Below are positions 24,221-32,459 of a stretch of 58,131 nucleotides of DNA, in pieces; positions within the stretch are counted from its first letter, which is position 1, and the number at the start of each line of letters is the position of its first letter. The stretch is taken from NCBI GenBank assembly GCA_964618175.1, contig CAZTZX010000003.1, forward strand, positions 1 through 58,131, read 5' to 3'. A program made the position numbers and the translations under genes. This DNA comes from DTU018 sp964618175 (GTDB lineage Bacteria > Bacillota > Syntrophomonadia > Syntrophomonadales > Syntrophomonadaceae). The notes below the pieces were generated by a model, which had not been told where the DNA came from, ran no database searches, and saw only the letters and a list, made by a program, of their open reading frames with translations.

Positions 24221-24247
24221 AAATAGACTTAAATACAACTTAAATTC

Positions 24248-24288
24248 CACCTCCTGCATTCACCATGATGACAGGAGGTGTTTTATTT
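24248..24288 (+). terminator. Operon terminator whose 3' arm is the next gene's ribosome site
   Basis: CACCTCCTG (24248-24256) pairs with CAGGAGGTG (24272-24280) around a 15-base loop, followed by TTTTATTT. It looks like the rho-independent end of the ilv-leu-cimA operon. The same AGGAGGTG is the perfect Shine-Dalgarno of the gene starting at 24289, 8 bases away, so the hairpin would hide that site in any read-through RNA. Confidence 0.75.
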
Positions 24289-24846
24289 ATGCCCAAACTG
24301 CTAGAACAGGTTAAGAATTCGGTAGTGGTTTTGCGTCCCACTTATGGTCCCCGGGGAGACAGCACTGAGTTGTGGACGCGGGAAGGTATGTCGGTTGATC
24401 GCCGCTCCATACGTTCCATAAAAAGAGCCCTGGCGCGACTATATGCCATCGATTTGTCAGCTCAGGGCGAGCAGGTGGCTGATCTGATTGAACGTCACAG
24501 CGTCTTGCCTTTTTATCTGCAGCCGGATCGCATCTTTGTTCCTCTGAAGATGCGCAGCGCCCGGTGCTCCAATGATCGCTGCTGTGGCTATGTAGATGTA
24601 AACTACATAGAAAGCATTGCCGGTGAAAAAGGCACGGCTAGGCTGCTCTTAAAAGACGGGCGCACCCTGAACTTAGTTTGTACTCCCAGCACAGCTGCTC
24701 AGACTATCTGTATGGGCCAGAAACTAAGCAGTAGTTTACAGCCGCAGCTCACCACCGAAGATGAGGATGTTATAGTTAAGGCCGCGCTGTTACTGCTCCA
24801 GCGGCTAAAAATGTTGGACGATAAATTGAATAATTTTGCAAATTAG
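24289..24846 (+). CDS. Conserved hypothetical protein, possible ComK-like regulator
   Basis: A 185-residue soluble protein. Its middle (DRIFVPLKMRSARCSNDRCC, then GYVDVNYIESI) and the following LLLKDGRTLNLVCTPSTAAQ resemble the conserved core of ComK, the competence transcription factor: a strand ending in a FP/VPL turn, a Cys-Gly-W/Y-V/I-x-V-x-x-I segment, then an F/L-x-x-G-x-x-x-x-L strand. The resemblance is by eye and partial; the C-terminal helices differ. Three cysteines (CSNDRCC) could bind metal. The start at 24289 is fixed by AGGAGGTG. Its ribosome site is part of the preceding terminator hairpin. Confidence 0.4.
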   Translation: MPKLLEQVKNSVVVLRPTYGPRGDSTELWTREGMSVDRRSIRSIKRALARLYAIDLSAQGEQVADLIERHSVLPFYLQPDRIFVPLKMRSARCSNDRCCGYVDVNYIESIAGEKGTARLLLKDGRTLNLVCTPSTAAQTICMGQKLSSSLQPQLTTEDEDVIVKAALLLLQRLKMLDDKLNNFAN

Positions 24847-24857
24847 GAAAAAGGATG

Positions 24858-24886
24858 TTGACCTATGACGAACTGTCTATTATAAT
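24858..24886 (+). promoter_or_regulatory. Sigma-A promoter for the small gene at 24945
   Basis: TTGACC (24858-24863), 17 bases, perfect TATAAT (24881-24886), starting 12 bases after the stop of the previous gene. Confidence 0.75.
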
Positions 24887-24944
24887 GGCTTTGGCCCTGG
24901 AAAAAGCTGTATAAAAATTAGGACAGGTGGAGGTAACGTATCCC

Positions 24945-25259
24945 ATGGAAGGTGTCAGCCTGGGCATTAACTGCTACCGTGCCATACTTGCCCAGGTTAA
25001 TTGTTTGGAAGCAGTATGGCCTGAACCGAGTACTCTTAAGGAGATTTATGAGGAATTAACGGAATTATCTTTTTACATGCTGGAACAAGATAGCTTTGGC
25101 ATCAGCCAGGGTATCGACCAAATACTCACTACTTTAGAGGAGATTAAAGTGACCCGGCCAAGTGATGGTCAACCCATAGAAATAAGGATGATCGTCTCCG
25201 AATTGGAGACGCATTTGGAATTTTTGCGGCGGGAGTATACCCAATTTATCCCTAGATAA
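24945..25259 (+). CDS. Small helical protein, unknown
   Basis: A 104-residue protein, mostly helical (SLGINCYRAILAQVNCLEAV and EIRMIVSELETHLEFLRREY), acidic and without membrane segments. No family is recognised. The start chosen is the ATG at 24945, 11 bases after GTGGAGG; an earlier GTG at 24927 lies against the ribosome site. It has its own promoter (24858) and terminator (25284), so it is a single-gene transcript. It lies between the possible ComK-like gene and the ATPase. Confidence 0.65.
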   Translation: MEGVSLGINCYRAILAQVNCLEAVWPEPSTLKEIYEELTELSFYMLEQDSFGISQGIDQILTTLEEIKVTRPSDGQPIEIRMIVSELETHLEFLRREYTQFIPR

Positions 25260-25283
25260 GCAATTATATTCATAGTTCATAGC

Positions 25284-25327
25284 AGACGCCTGATTTTGCT
25301 GATTGCAAAGTCAGGGTCTTTTTATTT
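25284..25327 (+). terminator. Rho-independent terminator
   Basis: AGACGCCTGATTTTGC pairs with GCAAAGTCAGGGTCT (one bulge, one mismatch), followed by a T-rich run. It ends the transcript of the small gene at 24945. Confidence 0.8.
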
Positions 25328-25367
25328 GTAAGTAAAGCGCTGAATTACAATAAAGTGGATTTTGCCC

Positions 25368-25397
25368 TTGCCCCCTACCGAACATATGTTCTATAAT
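25368..25397 (+). promoter_or_regulatory. Promoter for the ATPase/winged-helix pair
   Basis: TTGCCC (25368-25373), 18 bases, perfect TATAAT (25392-25397), 33 bases before the start of the ATPase gene. Confidence 0.6.
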
Positions 25398-25430
25398 GAT
25401 AATACCCCGAGGAATAAGGAGGGACTTATG

Positions 25431-27257
25431 ATGTGGATTAAGGAACTGCGCCGATTGACGGTTCAGGGGGGCTTTTTGGACGGATTAGAGATTAGCTTTC
25501 AAGGCGGGCTGAACTGCATAATCGGCCCCAGAGGTACTGGTAAGAGCAGTATTCTGAATTTAATACGTTTTGCCTTGGGAGATTGGTCCGCTCAGCCGCG
25601 TGAGTTTATACAGAGAATGAGCGGTTTGTTGGAAGACGGTCAGGTAGAAGTAGAATTTGTCACGGAGTTTGACAACCTGCGGCGGATCCAGCGTCGAATC
25701 GGCCGTTATCCACGGCTCTACGATGGTGAGGGGAAACTGCTGCAGGAAGGCAGTGATATTAAATTCAATTTGGAAGCTTATCATCAGGGTGAGCTGGAAC
25801 GATTATTGGATCAGGGCGGAACGGAATTAATGGCTATGCTGGATCGTACTATAGAGGACTTAGCGCCGTTGGTGCGGGATCTGGAAGCCAACGCTGCTAA
25901 ACGTGTCCAACTGCAGCGCGACTATGAAACAGCCGCCATTCGATTGGGTGAGCTTAAAGAAAATATGGAAAGGAAGAATCTGCTCTGTAAGGAATTGGCT
26001 GGGCTGCAGTTAAACGAGCCTGAAAAGCGGAGACAGGCTCTGGTACAGGAAACCGCTCTGTTTGAGTTCTGGGAAAAGTTACTATCTTCTCGTTTGAAAG
26101 CACTGCGCAACATGTTGACCGCCGACTATCATAGCTGTCGCTTAGAGAATACCTTGCTGCTTAATCCTGACCTAATCGAGAATCTGGTCACTCAGGTGAA
26201 CCAAACCCTGGAGATTCGACAACTACTGTCCGATGAGCTGATTAAGGTCATGGAAACTGGACAGGCATCCATTAAAGAAATCGGCCTAGCTCTGGCCCAA
26301 CGACATGAGAGCCAGGAAGAACAGATTTCAGCAGCTTTACGCGAGCAAGGCTTTGCCGGCTGTGATGAACTGGTTCAGCATCGCCAGCGGTTGGTGCTGG
26401 AATTGGCCGAATTAACAGGCTGTGACGAAGAATATGAAAGGGCCTTTACGCAGGCTCAACAACTTATGGAGCGCAAACAGATCCTGCTGGTTGAAGCCCA
26501 GCGTCTGGAGGAATCCATATCTAGCGCCCGCAAAAGTACCATAAGCCGGCTTAATACAGTTTTAGCCGGAAACCCTTTCATTCGCTTTCATCAGCATAGT
26601 TACCTTGAGGAGTACCGGCGTTTCCTGCAGAAGATACTGCAGGGTACGGTGAGTAGGAGGATGATCGACAATTTAGTACGGCGTTTTGATCCGCGTGCCT
26701 TAATGAGTATCGTTAATCAAGCCGACAGTGAAATACTGAGTCGAAACCTGGAATGTGGAAGTAGTGATGCCCGCCAGATCATTTGGGGCCTGGGTAATCG
26801 GCTCGATAGTGGTCGGATGACAGAAATTCCTATACGCGATGAAGCCGCTCTATATTACCGGAGCAAGTCGGGAGTGGAATCGGTAAGCAGTTACCACCTT
26901 TCCCGGGGCACCCAGTGTTCTCTTTTGCTGCCTATTGTCTTGTTGGCGCGGCGACCAGTGCTCATGGGGGACCAATTCGAAGACCACCTGGATAATGCCT
27001 GTATCTATGATATGGTAATACCGCGGTTGTTGGATATAAAAAGTAATCGTCAGGTTATTCTGGTTACCCATAACCCCAACATAGTAGTGGCCGGACAGGC
27101 CGATTGGGTAATTGCCATGACCCTGGCTGATGGCCATGGCCGGCTAAGGCTACAGGGCAAACTGGACGAGGAGTCGGTGCGTCGTGAAGTAATGTCGACC
27201 CTGGAAGGTGGTCGGGAGGCATTCTGCTGCCGGGTGGAATATCTGGGGGTAGGCTGA
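25431..27257 (+). CDS. SMC/RecF-like AAA ATPase with coiled coil
   Basis: A 608-residue ABC-class ATPase of the RecF/SMC/RecN type, function unknown. Walker A GPRGTGKSS is at residues 32-40. Two heptad-rich coiled-coil stretches span about 145-220 and 300-400. Near the C-terminus come an ABC signature-like HLSRGTQCSLLLPI, the Walker B/D-loop PVLMGDQFEDHLDNA, and the H-loop VILVTHNPNIVVAG. The normal catalytic Glu after Walker B reads Gln-Phe-Glu (GDQFED), so the exact catalytic residue is unclear. The start is ATG 25431, 8 bases after AAGGAGG (ATG 25428 is also possible). Its stop overlaps the start of a DNA-binding protein gene by one base, so the two are made together. Confidence 0.8.
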   Translation: MWIKELRRLTVQGGFLDGLEISFQGGLNCIIGPRGTGKSSILNLIRFALGDWSAQPREFIQRMSGLLEDGQVEVEFVTEFDNLRRIQRRIGRYPRLYDGEGKLLQEGSDIKFNLEAYHQGELERLLDQGGTELMAMLDRTIEDLAPLVRDLEANAAKRVQLQRDYETAAIRLGELKENMERKNLLCKELAGLQLNEPEKRRQALVQETALFEFWEKLLSSRLKALRNMLTADYHSCRLENTLLLNPDLIENLVTQVNQTLEIRQLLSDELIKVMETGQASIKEIGLALAQRHESQEEQISAALREQGFAGCDELVQHRQRLVLELAELTGCDEEYERAFTQAQQLMERKQILLVEAQRLEESISSARKSTISRLNTVLAGNPFIRFHQHSYLEEYRRFLQKILQGTVSRRMIDNLVRRFDPRALMSIVNQADSEILSRNLECGSSDARQIIWGLGNRLDSGRMTEIPIRDEAALYYRSKSGVESVSSYHLSRGTQCSLLLPIVLLARRPVLMGDQFEDHLDNACIYDMVIPRLLDIKSNRQVILVTHNPNIVVAGQADWVIAMTLADGHGRLRLQGKLDEESVRREVMSTLEGGREAFCCRVEYLGVG

Positions 27258-27811
27258 TGGCTGACAGGGCAGATTTATTGGACATTATCATGCCCATGGT
27301 TGAGGAAGTTGGTTTGGAAGAACTATCCACTAAAACCTGGCATGACCTTGTCAGCGAAGTGCGCAGCGATCCGCTGGGACAGTGGTTTTTAAGTCGAGGT
27401 CAGCGGCGGCTGTGGGCCACTCGGCTGGACTCGACTCTGCAGGAACCTGCCCATACCTACCTGATGTCCCGTGCTGATATCCTGCCGACGGCTACTGATC
27501 GTAACCAACTTCGCATAGACTTGAACCAAGCGATAGTATATAGCTCCCGGGGAGCAGTATTCTTAACGCCGACCGAGGCCCGACTTTTAGCGTGTCTGGC
27601 TCGGCAGCCGGGAGTAACTGTAGCGCGCGGCATCCTGTCTGACATAATAAGTCAGGATCACACCGGCGCAGTATGGACAGATCCCAAACACCACATTCGC
27701 AACCTGCGCATTAAACTAAATGATGATCCTTCCCACCCCGCCATTATCCTATCCCGGCGCGGGTTAGGCTATTATCTGGATAAAAGCATGAAGGGGCAAG
27801 TGATATGGTGA
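27257..27811 (+). CDS. OmpR-type winged-helix DNA-binding protein without receiver domain
   Basis: A 184-residue protein. Residues 85-178 form an OmpR/PhoB-type winged helix (VFLTPTEARLLACLARQPGV, then HHIRNLRIKLNDDP and the wing LSRRGLGYYLD). The N-terminal 80 residues are helical and are not a receiver domain: no phosphorylatable aspartate pocket is visible. The ATG overlaps the TGA of the ATPase (TGATG), so expression is coupled and a physical partnership is likely: a DNA-binding unit for an SMC-like ATPase, or its repressor. No sensor kinase is near. Confidence 0.82.
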   Translation: MADRADLLDIIMPMVEEVGLEELSTKTWHDLVSEVRSDPLGQWFLSRGQRRLWATRLDSTLQEPAHTYLMSRADILPTATDRNQLRIDLNQAIVYSSRGAVFLTPTEARLLACLARQPGVTVARGILSDIISQDHTGAVWTDPKHHIRNLRIKLNDDPSHPAIILSRRGLGYYLDKSMKGQVIW

Positions 27812-27882
27812 GGGCTGACCGTTTAGCCAGATAATGTTATAGTATTTAAAGGAATATGAGTGCAGCAGGGGAGGTTCGTGTT

Positions 27883-28944
27883 TTGAAAGCAATGATCATG
27901 GCAGCAGGGGTCGGAACACGTTTGATGCCGCTTACTATCGAAGTTCCTAAACCAATGGTACCCATGGCTAATCGTCCTTTGATGGAGAGCATTGTGCAGC
28001 TACTGGCAGAACACGGTTTTACCGAGGTTATTGCCAACTTACACTATCATGCCGACAATATAGCAAACCACTTTGGGGAATCTCCCCGGCCAGGTATGAA
28101 TATGACCTATTCTCGCGAAGACGAGTTAATGGGAACTGCCGGCGGAGTCAAAAGATGCCAGTGGTTTTTAGATGATACCTTTGTGGTGATGAGTGGTGAT
28201 GCCCTAACCGATGTTGATCTGACCAGCCTTTTACAGGAACATCGACGCAAAGGGGCTTTGGCGACTATCGCTGTCAAAGCTGTGGATGAAGTTGAAGAAT
28301 TCGGCGTGGTGGTCAGTGACGCTGATAACCGCATTACTAGCTTTCAGGAAAAGCCGCCTCAGGAAGAAGCGCTGAGCAATCAGGCCAATACCGGTATATA
28401 CATATTTGAGCCGGAGATATTTGATTATATACCCGCCCAACAGTTCTATGATTTTGGCAAACAGGTTTTCCCCCGCCTGGTTCAGATCAAAGCCCCATTT
28501 TATGTAGCAGTTACGGATGATTACTGGTGTGATGTTGGCAATCTCGACACATATCGCCAAGCCCATGCCGATATCCTGCAGGGAAAGGTTAGCTATGCAG
28601 CCGCTGGTACAACCAAGCGAACCGATAAAGCCAGTATTTTGATTGGTGAAGGTGCATTGATAGAAGAGGATGTTCAGCTATATGGGAATGTGGTGATTGG
28701 AGCGGGCTGTCATATTGGCCGCGGGGTGTTGTTGAACGAATGTATCCTGTGGGATCAGGTGCAAGTGGGTGTAGAAACCCAGCTGCAGGGATGTATTCTA
28801 GGAACTGGTTGTCAGGTAGGCAGACAGTCCCAGCTGGGAGAGGGAACCGTAATAGGTTCTGGATGTCAGATCAAAGCCAAGAGTATCCTGGGCAATGGCC
28901 ATAAGGCCTCTCAGGATGAATCAGGCCAGTTGCGGATAGAGTAG
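27883..28944 (+). CDS. Sugar-phosphate nucleotidyltransferase with left-handed beta-helix tail
   Basis: A 353-residue enzyme of the NDP-sugar pyrophosphorylase type (mannose-1-phosphate guanylyltransferase or glucose-1-phosphate thymidylyl/uridylyltransferase). The N-terminal signature KAMIMAAGVGTRLMPLT with EVPKPMVPMANRP is complete; VMSGDALTDVDL, the catalytic metal segment, and ITSFQEKP and VTDDYWCDVGNL follow. From residue 255 on there are hexapeptide repeats (IGAGCHIGRGVLLNECILWD). The sugar cannot be fixed by eye. The start is a TTG at 27883, 8 bases after GGGGAGG; the ATG at 27856 has a poor ribosome site. No other cell-wall sugar genes lie nearby. Confidence 0.87.
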   Translation: MKAMIMAAGVGTRLMPLTIEVPKPMVPMANRPLMESIVQLLAEHGFTEVIANLHYHADNIANHFGESPRPGMNMTYSREDELMGTAGGVKRCQWFLDDTFVVMSGDALTDVDLTSLLQEHRRKGALATIAVKAVDEVEEFGVVVSDADNRITSFQEKPPQEEALSNQANTGIYIFEPEIFDYIPAQQFYDFGKQVFPRLVQIKAPFYVAVTDDYWCDVGNLDTYRQAHADILQGKVSYAAAGTTKRTDKASILIGEGALIEEDVQLYGNVVIGAGCHIGRGVLLNECILWDQVQVGVETQLQGCILGTGCQVGRQSQLGEGTVIGSGCQIKAKSILGNGHKASQDESGQLRIE

Positions 28945-29009
28945 AGTTCAGATGACAGAATACCAAACAACTCAAATGTCCCTGCCCAAAATCCGATAAC
29001 CCCGAAAAC

Positions 29010-29042
29010 AAGCCCGTATCATTTAATAAGTGGTACGGGTTT
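29010..29042 (+). terminator. Terminator after the nucleotidyltransferase gene
   Basis: AAGCCCGTATCA pairs with TGGTACGGGTTT around a 9-base loop; the T-run is short. The rest of 28945-29283 holds a gap (29076-29175) and no gene that I can see. Confidence 0.65.
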
Positions 29043-29075
29043 AGCTATTTGAGGATTTTGCATAATTCAATAAAT

Positions 29076-29175
29076 NNNNNNNNNNNNNNNNNNNNNNNNN
29101 NNNNNNNNNNNNNNNNNNNNNNNNNNNNNNNNNNNNNNNNNNNNNNNNNNNNNNNNNNNNNNNNNNNNNNNNNNN
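29076..29175. other. Assembly gap (100 N)
   Basis: 100 N placeholder in an intergenic region. No repeat is obvious on either side. Confidence 0.98.
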
Positions 29176-29283
29176 TTTTATTCGGTAGTCAAAATATAGA
29201 AGGATTTGTGGGTATTTTGTAGAAATGGTATTTTATTATGATATGAACTCGAAGGGCTTGGTATTGGAACTGGAGGGGTGGAA

Positions 29284-30405
29284 TTGGAAAGCCAAAACTT
29301 AATGGTGGAAAACATGGTAAAAACCCACCGACGTGTGTTTATTGCCTCAATAATAATTGTAGTAGTGGCTAATCTGGCTACTCTGGGTATTTATTTTTCG
29401 GGAACAGGATCCAGTGAGCTAACTATGACCAGTATATTGTATGAGATAGGTGCAGTAGTTATAATCATATCGCTTACCTACCTGGTGGTGTCCCGTAATC
29501 CAACCGCGGCTTGGAGCAAATATCTGACCATATTAATGACGGGACTCAACACTTTTGCATTTGTATTGACCATGACTGGTTCTACGGAGATATTTGCGGT
29601 CTTTTATCTGGTGTTGGCCTTAGGAGTTTTATACTTCGATATGGGAGTATGTATTTTCTCCACTGTGCTGGTAGTAATTTTGATGACAACTGCGTTCCTG
29701 ATCAATCCAAACATAATCCCGGAAGGCAGCGTAGGGGCAACCATTGGGGTAAGGTACTTTTTATTCATATTTGTTGGTATTGCTTCGGGCTTTACTACCA
29801 ATGTTGCTCGCAAACTATTACAGGTATCCATCGAAAAACAGCAGGAGGCTCATGAACTTACCAATAGTTTGCAGGCTATAGCTCAACAGATAAGCACGGA
29901 GGCAGGAATATTAAATGATAATGCCTTGACTGTACGCAACCTGGCCAATGAAACGGGTGAAGCGGCTGCTCAGGTCAGTGCCAGTGTTGAAGAAATGGCC
30001 AACGCTGCTACTGAAGAAGCGCTCCACGCCGGCAAAACCAGCGAAGTGACCAAAGAGATGGCTCTGGCTATAGAAAGCTGCGGGCAAAGCATACAATCAG
30101 TAGGTCAGCAGTCCAACCAATTCAACCAGATCGTAAACAATGGCATGAAGACTATGGAAAAACAGGTTTCTTTTATGCAGGAGAGCAACAAGGCACAACA
30201 AATGGTCAGTGAAGCAGTACATGAACTAAATCATAAATCGGGGCAAATTGTTACCATTGTAGAACTGATAACNNNNNNNNNNNNNNNNNNNNNNNNNNNN
30301 NNNNNNNNNNNNNNNNNNNNNNNNNNNNNNNNNNNNNNNNNNNNNNNNNNNNNNNNNNNNNNNNNNNNNNNNAAGCTAAAAGACCTGGCCCAGCAGTTCA
30401 ACTAA
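29284..30405 (+). CDS. Methyl-accepting chemotaxis protein with six-helix membrane sensor (internal gap)
   Basis: A chemoreceptor whose N-terminal 185 residues hold six hydrophobic segments (for example FIASIIIVVVANLATLGIYF, FAVFYLVLALGVLYF, YFLFIFVGIASGF) and no large outer domain, so the sensing part is within the membrane. The coiled-coil signalling domain begins near residue 190. A 100-N gap (30273-30372) replaces the conserved hairpin tip, and only the last residues (KLKDLAQQFN, then stop) are read after it. The conserved tip is shared with other receptor genes, including the one at position 1, which probably broke the assembly. The start is TTG 29284 (7 bases after GGAGG) or GTG 29278; both are uncertain. 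If the gap is really 100 bases the domain would be too short. Confidence 0.82.
   Translation: MESQNLMVENMVKTHRRVFIASIIIVVVANLATLGIYFSGTGSSELTMTSILYEIGAVVIIISLTYLVVSRNPTAAWSKYLTILMTGLNTFAFVLTMTGSTEIFAVFYLVLALGVLYFDMGVCIFSTVLVVILMTTAFLINPNIIPEGSVGATIGVRYFLFIFVGIASGFTTNVARKLLQVSIEKQQEAHELTNSLQAIAQQISTEAGILNDNALTVRNLANETGEAAAQVSASVEEMANAATEEALHAGKTSEVTKEMALAIESCGQSIQSVGQQSNQFNQIVNNGMKTMEKQVSFMQESNKAQQMVSEAVHELNHKSGQIVTIVELIXXXXXXXXXXXXXXXXXXXXXXXXXXXXXXXXXXKLKDLAQQFN
30273..30372. other. Assembly gap (100 N) inside the chemoreceptor
   Basis: 100 N placeholder at the point where receptor genes are most alike. The true length must restore several hundred bases of signalling domain, so more than 100 bases are likely missing. 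Confidence 0.95.
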
Positions 30406-30420
30406 CATCAGAAATTAGGT

Positions 30421-30460
30421 CGGGGAACCGTGCTTCAAACACGGTTCCCCGTTTTGTTTT
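30421..30460 (+). terminator. Strong rho-independent terminator
   Basis: CGGGGAACCGTG and CACGGTTCCCCG are perfect 12-base arms around a 7-base loop, followed by TTTTGTTTT. It ends the chemoreceptor gene; the converging minus-strand gene stops within its T-run. Confidence 0.9.
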
Positions 30461-31016
30461 ATTGAGCCTGCAATAAGTCCGCGAAGCTTTCCTCCAGGGC
30501 GTTGAAGTCTTCATCGGTGACCATGTTCAGAACTTCTTTGTTTACCGGAGTCATGCTGAAAATCCGAAAACTGTCAGCTTCTTTTATTAATATGGCCATT
30601 TCCAGGCTTACCTCAGTGCCATTTTCTTGAATAGAGTACACAACTAGAGCGCTGTTTTCCCCCTGGCGGGTGTGTTCGGAAAGAACCTCTACCCCTAAAT
30701 TATCGGCCAGGGGATTATCCTTTTCCTGTTCAGCGATCACCTCGCTAACATCAGCAATGATCTCAGCGCGTTTATTTAAAAGTTCAGTGGGGGCTAGTGC
30801 AGTATATTGCGGCAGCAACTGCACTGACCAGAACACACTTAAGTTTTCCGCTACCGTTTCAAAATCACGCTCGAAATAAGCAGTGTAGAAATCCTCCACC
30901 ACTTGTTCTGGGTCAGAAACATCTACAAATGCAGCATAATAGTACATAGCTGCCAGAATGACTATAATAAGTACATAGATGAATTTTGGTACTCCTGCTG
31001 GAGTTTTGTGTTCCAA
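30459..31016 (-). CDS. Membrane-anchored protein with NTF2-like outer domain, unknown
   Basis: A 185-residue protein with one N-terminal membrane helix (FIYVLIIVILAAMYYYAAFV, residues 12-31) and no signal-peptidase or lipoprotein site. The rest, outside the membrane, starts DPEQVVEDFYTAYFERDFET, a pattern common at the front of NTF2-like folds, and ends in beta strands (ALVVYSIQENGTEVSLEMAI). No family is named with confidence. The ATG follows AGGAGGT. It converges with the chemoreceptor gene and shares its terminator region. Confidence 0.7.
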   Translation of the reverse strand: MEHKTPAGVPKFIYVLIIVILAAMYYYAAFVDVSDPEQVVEDFYTAYFERDFETVAENLSVFWSVQLLPQYTALAPTELLNKRAEIIADVSEVIAEQEKDNPLADNLGVEVLSEHTRQGENSALVVYSIQENGTEVSLEMAILIKEADSFRIFSMTPVNKEVLNMVTDEDFNALEESFADLLQAQ

Positions 31017-31111
31017 GACAATACCTCCTAAGCTCTATTTAGGCATGTTATCTATCGATTATAGCAAAAAAAGGAAGTTGATACAATGTTGAGTCAAGGG
31101 GGGGTTCCTCA

Positions 31112-32350
31112 ATGAAGATATATGTGGTAGGCGGTGGGCCGGCAGGCATGATGGCCGCTTGCTCGGCTGCTTATCATGGTGCCTCCGTCGTTCTGTTGGA
31201 AAAAAAGGATCGGCTGGGCAGGAAATTGAGTATCACTGGTAAGGGCCGCTGCAACCTTACCTCATCAGTAGACCTGGATCAGTTTGTGCAAGGCTATGCT
31301 GGGAATGGCAGGTTTTTGTACAGTGCCTTGCATGCTTTTTCCAACCAGGATTTAATGGATTATTTTGGCTCGCGGGGACTGCAATTGAAAGTGGAAAGGG
31401 GCCAGCGGGTATTTCCGGTATCTGACCAGGCCCATGATGTAGTACAGATCTTGGAGCAGGAATTACAGCGACTTAAGATAGAGGTGGTCACGGAAGCCCG
31501 GGTAGACTCATTGAAGCTGCGCGACTCCGGATTCACCATAAAGTGCGGTTCCACACAGTATCAGGCCTCCCGAGTAATAGTGGCCACCGGGGGTCTGTCC
31601 TATCCCGGAACCGGTTCGACCGGTGATGGCTATAAATGGGCGAGCGGCCTGGGACATCGCATTATCGACCCGCGTCCCGGGCTGGTGCCGCTGGTTGCCC
31701 AGGAAGATTGGATCCCCTCGCTGAAAGGACTCAGTCTGAAAAACGTGCAGGCTACTGCCTACCGTGCTGATGGCAAACGGAGCAACAGTGATTTTGGGGA
31801 AATGCTCTTTACCCATTTTGGACTGTCCGGGCCCATAATCTTGAGTATGAGCAGAGATATCGGCGATCAGCTACAAAGAACCGGACAGCCGGTAAAAGTG
31901 ACTATAGACTTGAAGCCGGCCTTAACTTTTGAACAGCTGCAAGCCCGGCTGCTAAGGGACCTAGATCGTTTTGCCCGTCGCCACTTTATTAATTCCCTGG
32001 ATGAGCTTTTGCCCCGCAAACTTATCCCGGTAATGGTTAGTTTAAGCGGCATTGATCCTCATCAGGAAAGCGGTCAGATCAAAAAGGAACAGCGGCACCA
32101 TTTAGCCGAACTGCTTAAATCTCTGCCAGTAACCATAACGGCTACCCGTCCCGTGACTGAGGCTATTGTCACTGCCGGCGGGGTCGATACCAAAGAAGTT
32201 GATCCGCGCACTATGCAATCCCGTTTGCATAAAAACCTGTTTTTTGCCGGCGAGATTCTGGATGTGGATGGATACACCGGCGGTTTCAATTTGCAGGCGG
32301 CTTTTTCCACCGGATACTTAGCTGGTTGGCACGGTGCCAACATGGAGTGA
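31112..32350 (+). CDS. BaiN/HI0933 family FAD-dependent oxidoreductase
   Basis: A 412-residue flavoprotein of the HI0933/YhiN/BaiN type. The Rossmann motif VVGGGPAGMMAACSAA is at residues 4-19, followed by the family mark LGRKLSITGKGRCNLTS, then TGGLSYPGTGSTGDGY and the C-terminal FAD segment FAGEILDVDGYTGGFNLQ. Members are often annotated as NAD(P)/FAD oxidoreductases; some act on bile-acid intermediates, but most substrates are unknown, so a specific reaction should not be assumed. It lies between the anchored protein and the MoxR operon and has its own short upstream region. Confidence 0.9.
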   Translation: MKIYVVGGGPAGMMAACSAAYHGASVVLLEKKDRLGRKLSITGKGRCNLTSSVDLDQFVQGYAGNGRFLYSALHAFSNQDLMDYFGSRGLQLKVERGQRVFPVSDQAHDVVQILEQELQRLKIEVVTEARVDSLKLRDSGFTIKCGSTQYQASRVIVATGGLSYPGTGSTGDGYKWASGLGHRIIDPRPGLVPLVAQEDWIPSLKGLSLKNVQATAYRADGKRSNSDFGEMLFTHFGLSGPIILSMSRDIGDQLQRTGQPVKVTIDLKPALTFEQLQARLLRDLDRFARRHFINSLDELLPRKLIPVMVSLSGIDPHQESGQIKKEQRHHLAELLKSLPVTITATRPVTEAIVTAGGVDTKEVDPRTMQSRLHKNLFFAGEILDVDGYTGGFNLQAAFSTGYLAGWHGANME

Positions 32351-32386
32351 AGACCGAATTATCCGACTTTTATCGAGCTAGTTGCG

Positions 32387-32415
32387 TTGACCGAATTCGG
32401 GAACCATGCTAATAT
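32387..32415 (+). promoter_or_regulatory. Sigma-A promoter for the MoxR-VWA pair
   Basis: TTGACC (32387-32392), 17 bases, TAATAT (32410-32415), 45 bases upstream of the MoxR start. Confidence 0.65.
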
Positions 32416-32459
32416 TTGATAGAATATACATTATATAAGTGTTTGGAGGAACGGGGATA

